A stretch of DNA of 64,000 nucleotides from Glaciecola sp047250385 (GCF_047250385.1 NZ_JBLBVM010000050.1:91920-155919), one strand, 5' to 3'. Numbered from the stretch's first letter, positions 16,605-25,990 are shown. Notes: generated by a model not told the origin, from the sequence alone. Translations and numbers: made by a program.

Positions 16605-17918
16605 ATGATTTTACATTACATAGATTTGAGTTGGCGCAGTTTAAAGCGGACACCGTTAGTATCTAGCCTTATGATACTCGCTATTGCGATTGGTATCGGC
16701 ATAACCATGACGAGCCTGTCGGTTTACCACATGATGTCCATGGACCCTATTCCAAATAAAAGCAGTCAATTGTTTGCTGTTCAGTTGAACACAACCGATG
16801 ACGGTAATAACTGGTTTACGTCGGATGACGTACCTTTGCAACTGACTTATAAAGATGCAATGTACTTGCACAATGCGGACACACCAGTGCGCAAAACGGC
16901 GTCCATTCGCACCGGATTCACCGTGCATATGAACAATCAAGAAGTGAAGCCCTCCTTATCCGGAGCACGTGCGGCAGGAAAAGACTTCTTTGCCATGTTT
17001 GATTTAGATTTCATTTATGGCTCAGCCTGGACTTTAGGACAAGAAATAGCCGCAGAATCTGTTTTAGTGATTGATGAAACACTGAATGACAAACTATTTG
17101 GTGGTGAAAACTCCGTTGGTAAACAGATCTACCTCGATGACGCCATATTTACTGTCGTTGGCGTAATCAAAAATTGGGACATTCATGTCAAGTATTACGA
17201 CTTAAATAACGGTTCTTTCAATGATCCCGAATCTATCTTCTTCCCCATTACATTATGGGAACCTATGCAACTTATGAGCTACGGTAACACTAACGGATGG
17301 AAACATGAGGGCGTAACTACCTTTGAAGGGCAGCTTCAATCGGAGATGTTTTGGGTGCAATTTTGGGCCGAATTACCTACGCAAAAGGATGTGCAAGCAT
17401 ATCGTGATTATCTATTTGCTTATTTAACCGAGCAAGGTACGAAAGGTCGATACACGCGCGAAAAACCCGAATTCAATCTAAAAGATGTGAATGAATGGAT
17501 GGAGTACAACAACGTTGTTTCAGAGGACAACAAGATCTTAGTCGGATTAAGCTTTATGTTCTTGGCAGTATGCTTGGCGAATATTCTAGGTTTATTGCTT
17601 GGTAAGTTTTTACGCAGAGCGCCGGAAGTAGGAGTTCGCAGAGCGTTGGGCGCGAATAAACGCCAAATATTCCTACAACATATCGTCGAAGTGTCTGTGC
17701 TTGGCTTACTCGGTGGATTGATTGGCATAGGCATAGCGCAGCTAGGCTTATGGGGAGTACGAGTCACGAGCAGCGAATACACAGCACTAGCAGATATGGA
17801 CTTAAGCATGATCTTAGCCGCACCAACCATCGCTATTGGCGCCTGTATTATTGCTGGCATTTATCCCGCCTGGCTAGTGTGTAAAACACAGCCTGCCATT
17901 TACTTAAAAACCCAATAG
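16605..17918 (+). CDS. MacB/FtsX-family ABC permease (first of two)
   Basis: Inner-membrane permease with an N-terminal helix (about 20-42), a MacB-type periplasmic core domain (about 45-310) and an FtsX domain of three C-terminal helices (about 325-430), including the conserved RRALGANKRQIFLQHIVE segment. ATG 16605 begins one base after the ATPase stop and gives MILHYIDLSWRSLKRTPL, the usual N-terminus of this family; an upstream in-frame ATG at 16560 lies inside the ATPase gene and is rejected. Probably forms a heterodimer with the next permease. Confidence 0.9.
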   Translation: MILHYIDLSWRSLKRTPLVSSLMILAIAIGIGITMTSLSVYHMMSMDPIPNKSSQLFAVQLNTTDDGNNWFTSDDVPLQLTYKDAMYLHNADTPVRKTASIRTGFTVHMNNQEVKPSLSGARAAGKDFFAMFDLDFIYGSAWTLGQEIAAESVLVIDETLNDKLFGGENSVGKQIYLDDAIFTVVGVIKNWDIHVKYYDLNNGSFNDPESIFFPITLWEPMQLMSYGNTNGWKHEGVTTFEGQLQSEMFWVQFWAELPTQKDVQAYRDYLFAYLTEQGTKGRYTREKPEFNLKDVNEWMEYNNVVSEDNKILVGLSFMFLAVCLANILGLLLGKFLRRAPEVGVRRALGANKRQIFLQHIVEVSVLGLLGGLIGIGIAQLGLWGVRVTSSEYTALADMDLSMILAAPTIAIGACIIAGIYPAWLVCKTQPAIYLKTQ

Positions 17919-17926
17919 GAGCCACC

Positions 17927-19132
17927 ATGTTTGAAATTAAGCCTATATTTAATTCACTGCTGCGCTCCAAAGCGGGCGCCATTATGTTGCTTATTCAAAT
18001 CGCCATTACAACGGCCATCGTGAGCAACGCTGCTTTCATCGCCAAGGATCGAATTGATTTTCTTTCACAGGACAGCGGTTACCCTGAAGAAGAGATATTT
18101 AGCTTCGTTACCATGACCTTTGACAAAGAGCTCGATATTGTTCAAAAGTTTGAAGAGACCGAAACCATGCTACGCAACGTCCCAGGTGTAAAGAATGCGG
18201 GCTTGTTTAATGCAGTACCCGTTTCTGGCAGTGGTTCTGCTACAGGCTTAGGTTTGCAGCCAGCAAGTGAAGGTGGTCAAGATGTGCGCTCGGCATACTT
18301 TATGGCGGATGAGAACGCACTCGATATCCTTGGCGTGTCCTTGATTGAAGGCAGGAACTTTCGTGCCGATGAAGTCATTGTATCCGCCAGCCGCGATGTG
18401 TTTCCGAAAGTCATTATACTCACCAAGGAACTAGGTTTGGAGCTGTTTCCAGAGGGTAACGCGCTTGGTCAAACCGTTTATTTTGGCGTATCTCCGCTTG
18501 AGATCATTGGTATTACACACACAATGAAAGGGCCATGGCTAAAAGATAGTCGCCCTGAAAATGTTTCCATCATTCCATTTGTTGGGGCCTCGATGTTCCA
18601 AAATATTGTCGTTCGCACAGAGCCTGAGCAGCGCGCTGCAATTATGCGTCAAATTGAAGATTTGATGATTCAGGACCACAGTAAACGTGTGATTATTGGT
18701 TTGCAGGGTATGGATGAAAGGAAAAAAGATCAGAGTTCATCAGACATCCTAATGCTGCGCATGCTGATTGTTCTTATCATCGTATTAGTTATGATCACCG
18801 CTCTGGGTATATTTGGCCTTACCGTGTTTAATATCAATAAACGCACAAAACAGATTGGCACACGCCGAGCTCTAGGTGCTAGAAAGTCTGCCATTGTGCG
18901 TTACTTTTTAGTCGAAAATGCCATCATTTGTTTCTTTGGTATTGTATTGGGCGGTATTGCCGCGATATTGATGGGGCAGCTGTTACTGGAGAACTACTCC
19001 ATGCCAGCTCTTGATCCGATATATGTATTAGTGACAACGATATGTGTTTTTATAGCCAGCTTACTGTCGGTTGTGATGCCCGCCTCTAAAGCAGCGAATA
19101 TCTCGCCGAGTATTGCTACTCGTAGTATTTGA
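17927..19132 (+). CDS. MacB/FtsX-family ABC permease (second of two)
   Basis: Second permease of the cassette, 401 residues. It has an N-terminal helix, a periplasmic domain with IMTKELGLELFPEG-like MacB core features (about 40-270), and three C-terminal helices with TRRALGARKSAIVRYFLVEN. AATAGGAG lies just upstream of the ATG. Divergence from the first permease suggests a heterodimeric exporter. It ends 154 bases before the regulator gene. Confidence 0.9.
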   Translation: MFEIKPIFNSLLRSKAGAIMLLIQIAITTAIVSNAAFIAKDRIDFLSQDSGYPEEEIFSFVTMTFDKELDIVQKFEETETMLRNVPGVKNAGLFNAVPVSGSGSATGLGLQPASEGGQDVRSAYFMADENALDILGVSLIEGRNFRADEVIVSASRDVFPKVIILTKELGLELFPEGNALGQTVYFGVSPLEIIGITHTMKGPWLKDSRPENVSIIPFVGASMFQNIVVRTEPEQRAAIMRQIEDLMIQDHSKRVIIGLQGMDERKKDQSSSDILMLRMLIVLIIVLVMITALGIFGLTVFNINKRTKQIGTRRALGARKSAIVRYFLVENAIICFFGIVLGGIAAILMGQLLLENYSMPALDPIYVLVTTICVFIASLLSVVMPASKAANISPSIATRSI

Positions 19133-19286
19133 TCGGCTTAATTGGTAGGCTTATGCACTTGTTATCTCAGAAGGGTTTCTAAAGCATGGCGAAAAGCATT
19201 AGCTTCTTAGCTGTGAGTTTATTTTCCTGAATTGTGATAACAAGTGACTAGCATCCGCAAAGGAATAATCAAGCAATGAGTGAAGA

Positions 19287-20633
19287 ATGGACAAGATATT
19301 AATCGTTGATGACACGCCGGCAGTATTACAAGCACTGTCGTTGTTACTTGAGATCCACGGCTATGATGTTATCACTACAACCTCTCCCGAGCAGGCTCTG
19401 CAATACGCAAACCAGTTACGCGTATCACTCGTCATTCAAGACATGAACTTTACCGGTGACACAACATCCGGTGAAGAAGGTAAAGACTTGTTTTACCAAT
19501 TGCGCAAGCTGGACCCACATTTACCCGTTATCTTGATCACTGCTTGGACCGATTTAGAGCAAGCCATAGAACTTGTAAAAGCTGGCGCCGTTGACTACAT
19601 CGCCAAACCTTGGGATGACCAAAAACTCCTTAACACCATCACTAACTTAGTAGCTTTAGGCAAGGCCAATCAAGCGAGTGAGAAGTTAGAACGCCAGCAA
19701 GCAGCAGTCGAAGATTCTAGAACAGCGGCAAGCAACGCAGGCTTAGTGTATGCCAGTTCAGCTATGCAACGGGTTGTCGACATCGCAGTTCAGGTAGCAA
19801 AATCAGACATTGCGGTATTGATCACAGGTGCCAACGGTAGCGGTAAAGAAAAAATAGCCGAAGTCGTGCAAGCTAATTCTCAGCTCGCCGATGCGCCTTT
19901 CATAAAGGTGAACTGCGGCGCACTGCCAGCCGACTTAATAGAAGCCGAGCTATTTGGCGCAGAAGCGGGCGCTTATACCGGCGCAAACAAAAAGCGCATT
20001 GGCTTGTTTGAAGCGGCGAATGGCGGCACTTTGTTCTTAGATGAGATTGGTAACCTTCCGTATTCTGGTCAAACTAAATTATTACGAGTAATTCAAACAG
20101 GTGAGTTTCAACGCCTCGGCTCAGTCGCCACCATAAAAACGAAAGTCAGAGTCATTTCCGCAACAAACAGTAACCTGGCCGATGCCATCGCGGCGGGTGA
20201 GTTTCGCGAAGATTTGTACTATCGACTCAACGTGATTGAACTGCAAGTGCCAGCAATGGCGGAACGACTTGATGACATTATGCCCTTAGTTCATCACTTC
20301 TTACCGAATCGAGAGCTTAGCTTATCCGCCGAGAACGTACTTAAAAGCCACACTTGGCAAGGCAACGTTAGAGAGCTAGAAAATGCCTGCAAACGGGTCG
20401 CGGTTTTAAAGCCTACAGGGATCATTGAAGCCGAGGATTTTGCCTTCAATGAGCAAGCCGACAACGCAATGCAAGCTGGTTCAACAAAACCAAGCGTTGT
20501 TGAGCCCACAAAAGAAGCACTCGAAGCAGCGATGCGCGAACATCAAGGCGTTATAGCCCGCATTGCTCGTCACTTTGGCTTAAGCAGGCAGGCACTTTAT
20601 CGACGTTTAGATAAATACGAGATCCCCTACTGA
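19287..20633 (+). CDS. Sigma-54-dependent response regulator (NtrC family)
   Basis: Three-domain activator. The receiver domain (1-125) has D8, D9 and the phosphoacceptor D52 in VIQDMN. The AAA+ domain has a Walker A variant GANGSGKE (about 179-186), the sigma-54 contact loop GAYTGA (about 228-233) and LFLDEIGNL (Walker B). A Fis-type helix-turn-helix closes the protein (IARHFGLSRQALYRRLDKY). It probably binds the dyads at 14267-14304 and drives the sigma-54 promoter at 14359, so it activates its own efflux operon. The ATG is overlapped by an eight-codon frame at 19276-19302 that has the better ribosome site (AAAGGA). The kinase gene overlaps its stop by one base. Confidence 0.93.
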   Translation: MDKILIVDDTPAVLQALSLLLEIHGYDVITTTSPEQALQYANQLRVSLVIQDMNFTGDTTSGEEGKDLFYQLRKLDPHLPVILITAWTDLEQAIELVKAGAVDYIAKPWDDQKLLNTITNLVALGKANQASEKLERQQAAVEDSRTAASNAGLVYASSAMQRVVDIAVQVAKSDIAVLITGANGSGKEKIAEVVQANSQLADAPFIKVNCGALPADLIEAELFGAEAGAYTGANKKRIGLFEAANGGTLFLDEIGNLPYSGQTKLLRVIQTGEFQRLGSVATIKTKVRVISATNSNLADAIAAGEFREDLYYRLNVIELQVPAMAERLDDIMPLVHHFLPNRELSLSAENVLKSHTWQGNVRELENACKRVAVLKPTGIIEAEDFAFNEQADNAMQAGSTKPSVVEPTKEALEAAMREHQGVIARIARHFGLSRQALYRRLDKYEIPY

Positions 20634-21931
20634 TGTTTTCAAAGGTGCTGCCAAGAATCATTGTCGTTGTCGCTATTATTAGCGCGATAGGCACAATCCC
20701 GCTGTTTTTCTTAGAAGCATTGTCGTTAAGCATCAAAATCACGATTGCGATTAGCATGATTATTTTTTGTGTTTTGCTAGCCCGCTTCTTACTGAAGGAT
20801 ATTCGTGAAGGGCTATCAGCACTGGAGTTAGGACTGCTGAACCTAAAAGATGGTGAGTATTCCACAACATTATCCTATCAAAATGACGATGAGCTAGGCC
20901 AACTCTGCTCACTTTACAACAGCACCGCGTTGCAGCTGCGTGAAGAAAAACATTGGTTGTATCAACGAGAACTCTTACTAGATAAAGTCACTCAAAGCTC
21001 TCCTGAAGTGTTATTTCTTGTTAACGACCAACAACAAGTAATATTCAGCAATATTGCCGCTAGACGCTTTTTTAACTGCCCTAAAGGTGTGGATGGCGAG
21101 TTACTCACAAGCTTATTGAATACTGCACCAAATGGCGCCGAACTGGCTATAGAAAGCAGGAAGGAAGGCTTGTTTTCAATTGTAGCTGAAGCAGATGAGC
21201 CGCAAACATGGCACATGGCTACCGGTCAGTTTTCACTGAATAATCAATCTCATACACTTTTTATTTTGAAGCAGATGACGCGAGAGTTAAGCCGACAAGA
21301 AGTGGCCGTATGGAAAAAGGTTATTCGTGTTATCAGTCATGAATTGAATAATTCCCTAGGACCAATTTCCTCGATGCTACATAGCGGAAAAATACTTAGT
21401 GAAAACTTAGAAGAAGAACGTTTGGCGCGGGTTTTCTCAACCATCGATGAACGCATTAAGCATTTGAGTGACTTCGTACAAGGTTACGGCAAATTTGCAA
21501 AACTGCCCGAACCCAAAATTCAAGCTAACGATTGGGCGCAGTTGCTAGCAACACTTCGACCACAATGGGAATTTGTTGATTTGTCAGAGCAAGGCCAAGT
21601 GGTCTATGCCGATCCCGTGCAGTTGGAGCAATTGCTGATCAACTTATTAAAGAATGCCCATGAGTCTGGCTCAAAACCAGAAGACGTGAGTATTTCACTG
21701 GAACAACGAAAAACCGAGTCCTGCATCTTGGTTATGGACAAAGGAAAAGGGATTTCAGATGCCGTCATGGCAAGCGCCTTAATCCCCTTTTACTCCACAA
21801 AGCCCACCGGCAGCGGCCTCGGACTCGCCTTGTGCCGCGAAATTACCGATGCTCACCATGGCCACATCGGCTTATTTAACAGAGACGAAGGCGGCTTAGC
21901 TGTTAGGGTAGTGTTGCCCTATCATCATTGA
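20633..21931 (+). CDS. Sensor histidine kinase, partner of the sigma-54 regulator
   Basis: Inner-membrane kinase with two N-terminal helices (about 5-50) separated by almost no periplasmic loop, a HAMP-like linker, a PAS-like domain (about 110-220), H-box VISHELNNSLGP with H236, N-box LLINLLKNAHESG, G1 DKGKGIS, F-box FYSTKP and G2 GSGLGLALC. The minimal sensor suggests it detects membrane stress or a lipid-borne signal, or senses in the cytoplasm (inference). Its ATG shares a base with the regulator's stop (TGATG), so both are made together. Confidence 0.92.
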   Translation: MFSKVLPRIIVVVAIISAIGTIPLFFLEALSLSIKITIAISMIIFCVLLARFLLKDIREGLSALELGLLNLKDGEYSTTLSYQNDDELGQLCSLYNSTALQLREEKHWLYQRELLLDKVTQSSPEVLFLVNDQQQVIFSNIAARRFFNCPKGVDGELLTSLLNTAPNGAELAIESRKEGLFSIVAEADEPQTWHMATGQFSLNNQSHTLFILKQMTRELSRQEVAVWKKVIRVISHELNNSLGPISSMLHSGKILSENLEEERLARVFSTIDERIKHLSDFVQGYGKFAKLPEPKIQANDWAQLLATLRPQWEFVDLSEQGQVVYADPVQLEQLLINLLKNAHESGSKPEDVSISLEQRKTESCILVMDKGKGISDAVMASALIPFYSTKPTGSGLGLALCREITDAHHGHIGLFNRDEGGLAVRVVLPYHH

Positions 21932-21952
21932 GCAAACTGCGACAAGCAAAAG

Positions 21953-23968
21953 CTACATCCGCTTAAACATCACCCCTTGAGTACGGCCATTGCTGACTTC
22001 AAGCGTATTCACCTTACCCGACTCTTCGCGAATGAATTTAATATTGCTGAAAAAGAATCCGTCCCCATAGAAAGTATCCTGTTCCGTCGGCTTCAGCGCT
22101 AAGGCTGGTCTTCCGTAAACCTTAAGCATCAGCTTATTCTCGTCTTCAACGAGCAGGCGGTAAACGACGTCTAATTCCGACGAATAATAAACCCCTTGAA
22201 ATGCAGACAGGTCTTCAATTGTAGGTTGGTAATCCTTGATTTTTACAAATTCATAAATGGAATTGTTAATAGTCACATCCACATTCGTAACAAGGCTATT
22301 CTTCAAAACAAATTGCAAATCAAAGCGCCCATCTGAAGTAATGAACCTTGATTCCGATATAGCTTGTAAAGGTAGAATGTTAGTCTCATCAAACTTAAGT
22401 TTAAGTTGCCCGTCTTCTTTGAGAACTGTAAAGTTCGCACCGACTTTGTCAGATTTAAAATTACCCACTAGCTTTTCAAGTTGAGCATCACTAAGAGCAA
22501 TGACTTGATCATCTTTGGCAAGTTCTTTTTCTTCCTTATCAGCCAAATGCTCTGCGAAAAAGGCGTCAATTATTTGATAAGACTTATCGTTGAAATAGGC
22601 GTTATTACTGCTGATGAACATACCTTTATCAAGCTCAGGAAAATAAATGAAGTTTGTTCGGTGGGCATTATCCGCACCACCGTGACGGAACACTTTCTGT
22701 CCTCTGTATTCACTAATTCCAATGCCCAAACCATAGTCTTCTACTTCCCCATTGTTCAATATGGTTGGCGTAGTTAACTTTTCGATTAGGCTTTTACCTC
22801 CAAGTTGCGCGGTATCATAGTTTTTCATCCAAATGCCTATGTCCTCAACTGTCGTGTATATGCCTCCCGCGCCATAAGCAGCATAAAGATCGCCTGACTC
22901 ACGATAACCATTCTCGTCAAGCTCATAACCTTGTGAGGCTTGTGGAATTATATCGCCAGGATCTCTTCTGACAAAAGTATTGTCCATGCCCAAAGGCTCG
23001 AAAACGTTTTCTCTCATCCAATCCGGATAAGGCTGCTTACTGACACGTTCCGCAATGTGGGTGAGTAGTGCAAACGCGGTATTATTATAGTTAAAGGTAT
23101 CACCGGGATTAGCCTGCAGTTTCGGTTGTCTTCTCACCAATTCAATCACAATTTGGCGATCTAAATAATCTTCAAAACCATAGCCTCGCATAGCTAAAAT
23201 GTTGTACATCTCACGTAAGCCATTGGTGTGGTTTAATAGGTGCTTGATGGTAATTGTGTGGCCTAAATCAGGAATTTCAGGGATGTGCTTCCTAATATCG
23301 TCGTCGAGGCTCAGCTTTTTCTCTTTCTCCAACAACAAAATAGCCATTGCTGTAAATTGTTTTGAAACAGAGCCCAAATTGGTGGGCATATCTGTGCGCA
23401 TCGGAATGCCATAGCTTAAATTAGCCATGCCTACACTTTTTTCAAACGTGACCTTGCCATTCTCAATGATGCCAACAACCGCACCAGGCGTATGATTATT
23501 ATCGTATTCAGCCAATAACTGAGTTACACGAACTTCAGGCTTCTTTGCGACGGGTTCAAGACTCAATAACTCTAAAGTAAATGGCGTTTGAGATTCTTCC
23601 TCCACTAAGGAAATTTCAATCACGTAAACACCAGCTTGCTTAGTATCAAACGAAAAATATTCTGGCCCTATTTGGGTGGTATCAACATGAAACAAATCAT
23701 CGCCAGACGGACCGCTCACATTTATTTTTAGGTTTGCGTCGACCTGATCAACTTGACCAAAAACGAAGTGATCTTCACTCGCATTGAGCGTAAAAGTAAA
23801 TTTTTGTTCGTTTTCCAAACTGCCCTTAAAGCCCTGAGTCAAAGACAACGGATTGGCGCTAGTCATTGAAGCTAGTTTATATTCAGAGTGATTGATGAGG
23901 CGGTTTGAAGTGCAGGAGGAAATAAAAATGACAACTAATGGCAGTACTAGATATGTAAATTTATGCAT
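21953..23968 (-). CDS. Beta-lactamase-family serine hydrolase lipoprotein
   Basis: Class C beta-lactamase/penicillin-binding-protein-like enzyme on the periplasmic face or outer membrane. Lipobox ISSC near residue 19. A beta domain like the pre-peptidase C-terminal fold occupies about 45-145. The hydrolase domain follows with SVSK (active serine and lysine, about 200-203), YNN for the Tyr-x-Asn motif and RHGGADN for the third motif. A C-terminal beta domain (about 500-671) resembles DUF3471-type tails. The 671 residues are typical of multidomain EstB/PbpE-like proteins; substrate may be peptide, ester or D-amino acid. It ends 21 bases from the convergent kinase gene. Confidence 0.85.
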   Translation of the reverse strand: MHKFTYLVLPLVVIFISSCTSNRLINHSEYKLASMTSANPLSLTQGFKGSLENEQKFTFTLNASEDHFVFGQVDQVDANLKINVSGPSGDDLFHVDTTQIGPEYFSFDTKQAGVYVIEISLVEEESQTPFTLELLSLEPVAKKPEVRVTQLLAEYDNNHTPGAVVGIIENGKVTFEKSVGMANLSYGIPMRTDMPTNLGSVSKQFTAMAILLLEKEKKLSLDDDIRKHIPEIPDLGHTITIKHLLNHTNGLREMYNILAMRGYGFEDYLDRQIVIELVRRQPKLQANPGDTFNYNNTAFALLTHIAERVSKQPYPDWMRENVFEPLGMDNTFVRRDPGDIIPQASQGYELDENGYRESGDLYAAYGAGGIYTTVEDIGIWMKNYDTAQLGGKSLIEKLTTPTILNNGEVEDYGLGIGISEYRGQKVFRHGGADNAHRTNFIYFPELDKGMFISSNNAYFNDKSYQIIDAFFAEHLADKEEKELAKDDQVIALSDAQLEKLVGNFKSDKVGANFTVLKEDGQLKLKFDETNILPLQAISESRFITSDGRFDLQFVLKNSLVTNVDVTINNSIYEFVKIKDYQPTIEDLSAFQGVYYSSELDVVYRLLVEDENKLMLKVYGRPALALKPTEQDTFYGDGFFFSNIKFIREESGKVNTLEVSNGRTQGVMFKRM

Positions 23969-24327
23969 TTGTTTGATCCGTCAAATTAATTCAATTTTAG
24001 TTTAGGACATATAAGCTCATATTTAGTTTAGGACATAAAAATGATTCTGCAAATTGAGTGGTTTGGCGATGATGACGTAGGGACGTTATCGCCTTTGCTT
24101 AGAGCTGCTCGCCTAAGAGTGCGGTATTCTTGCGAGGGCAATAATCTGCTTCTATTACTGCACAACGCCGTTTATTCTAGAGGATGTTTCAGGGGGTATT
24201 TGCCTACGCAAATATGACCGGGAGAGCAAATATGACCGGGAGAGCAGCTATGACCAGGATACAAATATGACCAGGATACAAATATGCCCGGAAGGGCAAA
24301 TATGACCGAGAGACAAATACACCACCG
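23969..24327. other. Intergenic stretch with direct and tandem repeats
   Basis: No convincing gene. Upstream of the hydrolase start the sequence TTTAGTTTAGGACATA occurs twice, 33 bases apart (about 23996 and 24023). A 58-codon open frame (24041-24217) ends inside the hairpin at 24198 and has no family resemblance. The right third is the minisatellite described separately. Confidence 0.6.
24198..24316 (+). repeat. Hairpin element running into a 17-18 base minisatellite
   Basis: Bases 24198-24213 form stem ATTTGC, loop CTAC, stem GCAAAT, followed by ATGAC: the same layout as the other hairpins in the window. Its right arm and tail, CAAATATGACCGGGAGAG, are then repeated about six times with changes (24208-24316), ending near the stop of the next minus-strand gene. 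Confidence 0.75.
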
Positions 24328-24783
24328 CTATTGCAAATTATCTATTTCACCCAAAACCAGCTCACCGCGGTTTTCAATGTAATCATCTAAACTTGTATCC
24401 ATTTGAATGGAGTGAACTTGCCATGTTTTATCTGCTTTATAGAATTCCATGTGCAGCAACACAGGCTGTCGTTTGAATCGGAGTAGATACCAGCGTGTAA
24501 TAAAAACGTCTTCAATACCTTGCTGTAATAACAGGTCGCTTCCGAAGAATTCGCCCATTATTTTAAAGTTTCCAGAAAATTGGCTGTCTGTTTGCTGTAA
24601 ATCAGACTTACTTAAATAATCAGCAACAGAACTTTTCGAAAGAGCGGTAGTAACAATGTTATCTAATTCACCTTTATCAAATAAAGCCAATATAGGTGCT
24701 GCTAACTTATCAATTTTTTCGTTATTGTTTGCTGACGCAGTGCCAAAGAATAAAACGAGTACGAGAATGAGTGAGGTTTTCAA
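24328..24783 (-). CDS. Small exported protein of unknown function
   Basis: A 151-residue protein with a clear Sec signal peptide (MKTSLILVLVLFFGTASA). The mature part is mixed alpha/beta, with FKIMGEFFGSDLLL and LLHMEFYKADKTWQVHSIQMD; the latter resembles small periplasmic proteins with a snoaL/NTF2-like or DUF3887-like sheet, but I cannot assign it. The start is TTG, supported by AGGAAG five bases upstream; no ATG is available. It is followed downstream by the minisatellite and preceded by a small two-helix protein gene in the same direction, so the two may be one transcript. Confidence 0.65.
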   Translation of the reverse strand: MKTSLILVLVLFFGTASANNNEKIDKLAAPILALFDKGELDNIVTTALSKSSVADYLSKSDLQQTDSQFSGNFKIMGEFFGSDLLLQQGIEDVFITRWYLLRFKRQPVLLHMEFYKADKTWQVHSIQMDTSLDDYIENRGELVLGEIDNLQ

Positions 24784-24830
24784 TTTATCTTCCTTATATT
24801 TTAGATTCGATTTTAATAAAAATTATTAAT

Positions 24831-25010
24831 TCAGTTCGAACGCATGTCTTCCATTACAACCAACAGCAAGGTCGCTATAGGCCCTAATAACAATGATATG
24901 AGAAACCAATTTAACCCTGCACGGCCTTTACCTTGAGCTAAACCAGCATTAATTAAGGCTAAGGTTCCCCAACCTACGAAGTAGGAGCCAGATTCTGCAA
25001 CATATTCCAT
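24831..25010 (-). CDS. Small two-helix membrane protein, 59 residues
   Basis: ATG at 25010 with AAGGAAAAACAAA upstream opens a 59-codon frame ending in TGA at 24831-24833. The product has two hydrophobic segments (YFVGWGTLALINAGLA and FLISLLLGPIATLLLVV) joined by the basic loop QGKGRAGLN, with a charged C-terminus. The pattern is that of small inner-membrane hairpin proteins. Unnamed; it lies 47 bases before the exported protein gene at 24328-24783. Confidence 0.65.
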   Translation of the reverse strand: MEYVAESGSYFVGWGTLALINAGLAQGKGRAGLNWFLISLLLGPIATLLLVVMEDMRSN

Positions 25011-25059
25011 TTTTGTTTTTCCTTTTTTATATTATGAATGATTGATGGTAAACGCGCTT

Positions 25060-25475
25060 GAGTTTGCCGAAATATCCAAGGTCATTCCATCGAAGGATGG
25101 AACCCCCAAAATCTAATAGTAAATTCAAAACACCCTTTATATAACTCAGAGTCAAAACAGTACCTAAATACGGTGTTTCTATTGTGTTTTCCATGCTTTT
25201 TAGGAGATTCCATCCTGCGATGGAATGACGCATGTTATTATTGAGTTTGCCGAAACATCCTAGGTCATTCCATCGAAGGATGGAACCCCCAAAATCTAAT
25301 AGTAAATTCAAAACATCCTTTATATAACTCAGAGTCAAAACAGTACCTAAACACGTTGTTTTTATTGCGTTTTCCATGCTTTTTAGGAGATTCCATCCTG
25401 CGATGGAATGACGTATGTAATTATTCCGTTTGCCAAAACATCCCAGGTCATTCCATCGAAGGATGAAATGACGCG
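25060..25475. repeat. 183-base tandem repeat made of inverted hairpin pairs
   Basis: Two full copies (25060-25242 and 25243-25425) and a partial third (25426-25475) have a constant period of 183 bases. Each full unit carries two hairpins facing each other: GTCATTCCATC-GAAG-GATGGAAC (25081, 25264, 25447) and GATTCCATC-CTGC-GATGGAATGAC (25207, 25390). The pair brackets about 100 bases of AT-rich sequence, an arrangement like a small non-autonomous element that has been duplicated. The 116-codon open frame here is made wholly of the repeat. Confidence 0.85.
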
Positions 25476-25477
25476 TG

Positions 25478-25990
25478 TTATTTACTCCACTTCTCCGTCA
25501 AATGCCCTACAAAATTACAAGGCTTGTAAGTACTGTTAATTTGCTTCTCTATAATGTTACTCCAAGCCGTTTTGCAGGCGCCGGTTGAGCCTGGTACACA
25601 AAAGATCACTGTGTTGTTCGCTAAACCTGCTAGTGCGCGAGATTGGATCGTCGACACCCCAATTTCTTGCAAAGATATTGCCCTAAACACTTCGCCGAAG
25701 CCTTCAACATGCTTATCAAACAATACTGACATCGCTTCGGGCGTAGAGTCTCTGCCTGAAAAGCCAGTGCCGCCGGTTGTAATAATTGCATGTATGTCTT
25801 CGTTGGCAATCCAATCAGACGCAATAGCGCGAATTTGATAGACATCATCAATCACAATTTTCTTATCCGCTAAGTTATGACCTGCACTTGTGACAGCTTC
25901 CACTAGGTATTGCCCTGAAGTATCGCTTGCTTCATCTCGCGTATCGGAGATAGTCAAAACCGCAATGTTTAAATAGGTTTGTTCGCTCAT
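25478..25990 (-). CDS. moaB: Molybdenum cofactor biosynthesis protein B
   Basis: Cytoplasmic MoaB/MogA-fold protein that acts on molybdopterin in Moco synthesis (adenylylation in MogA-like enzymes). Signatures are VLTISDTRDEASDTSGQ, ITTGGTGFSGRD and FCVPGSTGACKTAW. Length 170 agrees with MoaB (about 170). No other moa gene is adjacent. Its 3' end abuts the hairpin repeat array, which could act as a transcript end. Confidence 0.95.
   Translation of the reverse strand: MSEQTYLNIAVLTISDTRDEASDTSGQYLVEAVTSAGHNLADKKIVIDDVYQIRAIASDWIANEDIHAIITTGGTGFSGRDSTPEAMSVLFDKHVEGFGEVFRAISLQEIGVSTIQSRALAGLANNTVIFCVPGSTGACKTAWSNIIEKQINSTYKPCNFVGHLTEKWSK

Noticed and set aside
24041..24217. A 58-codon frame upstream of the beta-lactamase-like gene
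   Set aside because: Its stop lies inside the hairpin element, the composition is not protein-like and only a weak AGGA precedes it.
25027..25377. A 116-codon frame with an internally repeated protein sequence
   Set aside because: The frame is produced by the 183-base tandem repeat, including the hairpins; no ribosome site, and the peptide has no family features.
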